Assembly: GCF_043951915.1 (NCBI RefSeq)
Contig: NZ_JBINJD010000174.1
Location: forward strand, 1-10,419
Length of the DNA stretch: 10,419 nucleotides
From: Alienimonas sp043951915
GTDB lineage: Bacteria; Planctomycetota; Planctomycetia; Planctomycetales; Planctomycetaceae
Direction: 5' to 3'
Part shown: positions 8,731 to 10,419 of the stretch, in pieces
How positions within the stretch are numbered: position 1 is the stretch's first letter
Layout: the number at the start of each line of letters is the position of its first letter
Notes under the pieces: model-generated
Seen by the model: only the letters and a program-made list of their open reading frames with translations
The model's database searches: none
Told to the model about the DNA's origin: nothing
Translations under genes and position numbers: made by a program

Positions 8731-10368
8731 ATGGCCCCCCCGCAAGCAGAATCCGCCGCCGTCCGCGTCACCGTCGACGGCCGTCGACGCCCCGAAGACC
8801 CCGTGCCGCTGACCCACTCCACGGAGGGCCGGCACCGCGTCGTGGTGATCGGCGGGGGCTTCGCGGGAATGAACGTCGTTCGCGGGCTGCGGAAGGCGGA
8901 CGTCGACATCACGCTGATCGACCGCCGGAACCATCACCTCTTCCAACCCCTGCTGTATCAGGTCGCCACCGGCAGCCTGAGCCCGGCGAACATCGCCGCC
9001 CCGCTGCGGGGGATGTTCGACCGACAGAGCAACACGACCGTGCTGCTGGGCGAAGTGGTCGGGTTCGACACGGACCGCCGCGTCGTCACGCTCTCCGGCA
9101 AGAACAACCCGACCACCGCCGGCGGGCCGGAGGACGAGGTCCCCTACGATACGCTGATCGTCGCCTCCGGCAGCACGCACAGTTACTTCGGCCGGGACGA
9201 GTGGGCGCCGTACGCCCCCGGGCTAAAGACGATCGAGGACGCGATCGAGATCCGCCGCCGCATTCTGCTGGCCTTCGAGGAGGCCGAACGGGAGCCGGAC
9301 CCGGAGAAGCGGGCCGCCTGGATGACCTTCGTGCTGGTCGGCGGCGGCCCGACGGGCGTGGAGTTGGCCGGGAGCATCGCCGAGATCGCCCGCAACACGC
9401 TGAAGAACGACTTTCGCCGCATCAACCCGTCCGACGCCCGCATCGTGATCGCCGACGGCGGCCCGCGGGTGCTGGGGGCCTACGACGAGGAACTCAGTCG
9501 CTACGCCGCCCGCGACCTGCGGGAGATGGGCGTGGAGATCATCACCGACACCCGCGTCACGAACGTCACCGCCACGGAGGTGACGCTCAGTCCCGAAGAC
9601 CGCTCCCCCTCCTACACGCTCCAGTCCCGGACGGTGGTTTGGTGCGCGGGGGTGCGGGCCAGTCGGCTGGGCAAACGCCTCGCCGAGGCGACCGGCTGCC
9701 CGGCCGACCGGGAGGGCCGCGTGAAGGTCGAGCCGAACCTCACCGTGCCGGACCACCCGGAGATCTTCGTGCTGGGCGACCTGGCCCACTTCGACCACCC
9801 CGCCGACGACGAGGAAAAGGCCGGCACGCCGCTGCCGGGCGTCGCCCAGGTGGCGATGCAGCAGGGCAAGCACACGGCCAAAACGCTGAAGCGGCGCCTC
9901 CGCGGCCAGCCGGACGAGCCGTTCAAGTACCGGGACCTCGGCACGATGGCCGTGGTCGGCCGCGGAGCCGCGGTGGCGGACCTGTTCGGCCGCTACCACG
10001 CCACCGGCGGGTTCGCCTGGCTGATGTGGCTGGCGATCCACGTGATGTACATCGTCGGCTACCAGAGCCGGTTGCTGGTTCTCATTCAGTGGGCCTACCA
10101 CTACGTGACGATGGACCGCGGCGCCCGGCTGATCACCGGCCAGACGCTGCCGGTCATCTTCCAGGCGGAGAAGAAGGACTCCGGCGGCAACCCGCTGGCG
10201 GCCCGGCTCAACGCCCCCCCGCCGAAGCCGGACCCGCACGGCGCCTCCGGGGGGACGGACGGGGAGGCGGGCGACGACGACTCCGATTCCGAGTCCGAAG
10301 CGCGGATCCCCTCGCTGGAACGCACCCCCGCCCCCGCCGGCAGCGCCGCGGTCGGCGCCCAGCGGTAG
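8731..10368 (+). CDS. ndh: Type II NADH dehydrogenase (NDH-2), FAD-dependent
   Basis: The 545-residue product is a two-dinucleotide-binding flavoprotein of the NDH-2 family, which passes electrons from NADH to quinone at the inner membrane without pumping protons. The FAD-binding site is VVVIGGGFAGMNVVRGL (37-53), followed by IDRRNHHLFQPLLYQVATG (63-81), typical of the family. The NADH site is FVLVGGGPTGVELAGSIAEI (200-219). The second FAD motif is IFVLGDLAHF (345-354), and VAQVAMQQGKH follows it. A hydrophobic segment, GFAWLMWLAIHVMYIVGYQS (427-446), continuing to about 460, is the membrane anchor usual in NDH-2. The tail beyond about 500 is Pro-rich then acidic, with DDDSDSESEA, and is not conserved in the family as I know it. 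ATG at 8731 is the first start but lacks a Shine-Dalgarno site; a GTG at 8803 is an alternative. The gene faces away from carB. Confidence 0.92.
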   Translation: MAPPQAESAAVRVTVDGRRRPEDPVPLTHSTEGRHRVVVIGGGFAGMNVVRGLRKADVDITLIDRRNHHLFQPLLYQVATGSLSPANIAAPLRGMFDRQSNTTVLLGEVVGFDTDRRVVTLSGKNNPTTAGGPEDEVPYDTLIVASGSTHSYFGRDEWAPYAPGLKTIEDAIEIRRRILLAFEEAEREPDPEKRAAWMTFVLVGGGPTGVELAGSIAEIARNTLKNDFRRINPSDARIVIADGGPRVLGAYDEELSRYAARDLREMGVEIITDTRVTNVTATEVTLSPEDRSPSYTLQSRTVVWCAGVRASRLGKRLAEATGCPADREGRVKVEPNLTVPDHPEIFVLGDLAHFDHPADDEEKAGTPLPGVAQVAMQQGKHTAKTLKRRLRGQPDEPFKYRDLGTMAVVGRGAAVADLFGRYHATGGFAWLMWLAIHVMYIVGYQSRLLVLIQWAYHYVTMDRGARLITGQTLPVIFQAEKKDSGGNPLAARLNAPPPKPDPHGASGGTDGEAGDDDSDSESEARIPSLERTPAPAGSAAVGAQR

Positions 10369-10383
10369 CGCGGGCAGACCGTG

Positions 10384-10417
10384 ATCGCAGGCTGCGCGGC
10401 ATCGCAGGCTACGCGGC
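10384..10417. repeat. 17-bp tandem repeat, two copies
   Basis: ATCGCAGGCTGCGCGGC (10384-10400) is followed directly by ATCGCAGGCTACGCGGC (10401-10417), differing at one base. It begins 15 bases after the ndh stop and runs to within two bases of the window edge, so more copies may follow. Role unknown. Confidence 0.7.
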
Positions 10418-10419
10418 GG

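Noticed and set aside
8449..9180. N-terminal extension of 244 codons on carB
   Set aside because: CarB homology starts exactly at the GTG at 8448; the upstream part is Arg/Gly/Ser-rich and overlaps ndh in antisense.

Overview
This window is high-GC bacterial DNA, most likely from a planctomycete. The main evidence is a DUF1559 protein with a type IV prepilin-like N-terminus and a C-terminal H-x9-DG motif, a family found almost only in Planctomycetes. Supporting signs are a secreted Cys-rich repeat protein with no obvious relatives outside that group, a mix of ATG and GTG starts, and Shine-Dalgarno sites at only some genes. Genus cannot be read from the sequence.

Layout. Positions 1-113 hold non-coding DNA with a 22-bp inverted repeat. 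A minus-strand cluster follows: a DUF167/YggU protein (114-386), overlapped by ATGA with a Popeye-like three-helix membrane protein (383-1048), then a small TPR protein (1242-1835). Directly upstream of the TPR gene, in its reading frame, is a decayed and truncated N-terminus of a P-type cation-transporting ATPase (about 1845-2240). It has two in-frame stops, and its phosphorylation and nucleotide-binding domains are absent. A GC-rich hairpin-bearing stretch without a gene (about 2241-2814) leads to the plus-strand Cys-rich exported protein (2815-3381). A convergent terminator-like region (3382-3497) separates it from a minus-strand DUF1232/YkvA protein (3498-3932) and the DUF1559 protein (3964-5010). 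Next on the minus strand is carB (5119-8448), the carbamoyl-phosphate synthase large subunit. A 282-bp divergent spacer separates carB from a plus-strand type II NADH dehydrogenase (8731-10368). The last 51 bases carry a short tandem repeat.

Functionally this is mostly housekeeping: pyrimidine/arginine precursor synthesis (carB; no carA in the window) and respiratory NADH oxidation (ndh). They sit beside lineage-specific surface and membrane proteins. No mobile element, CRISPR array, tRNA or rRNA was seen. I do not see a new multi-gene system. The observations most worth following are the ATPase relic, the symmetric Cys-rich repeat protein and the bacterial Popeye-like protein with a diverged cytoplasmic part.
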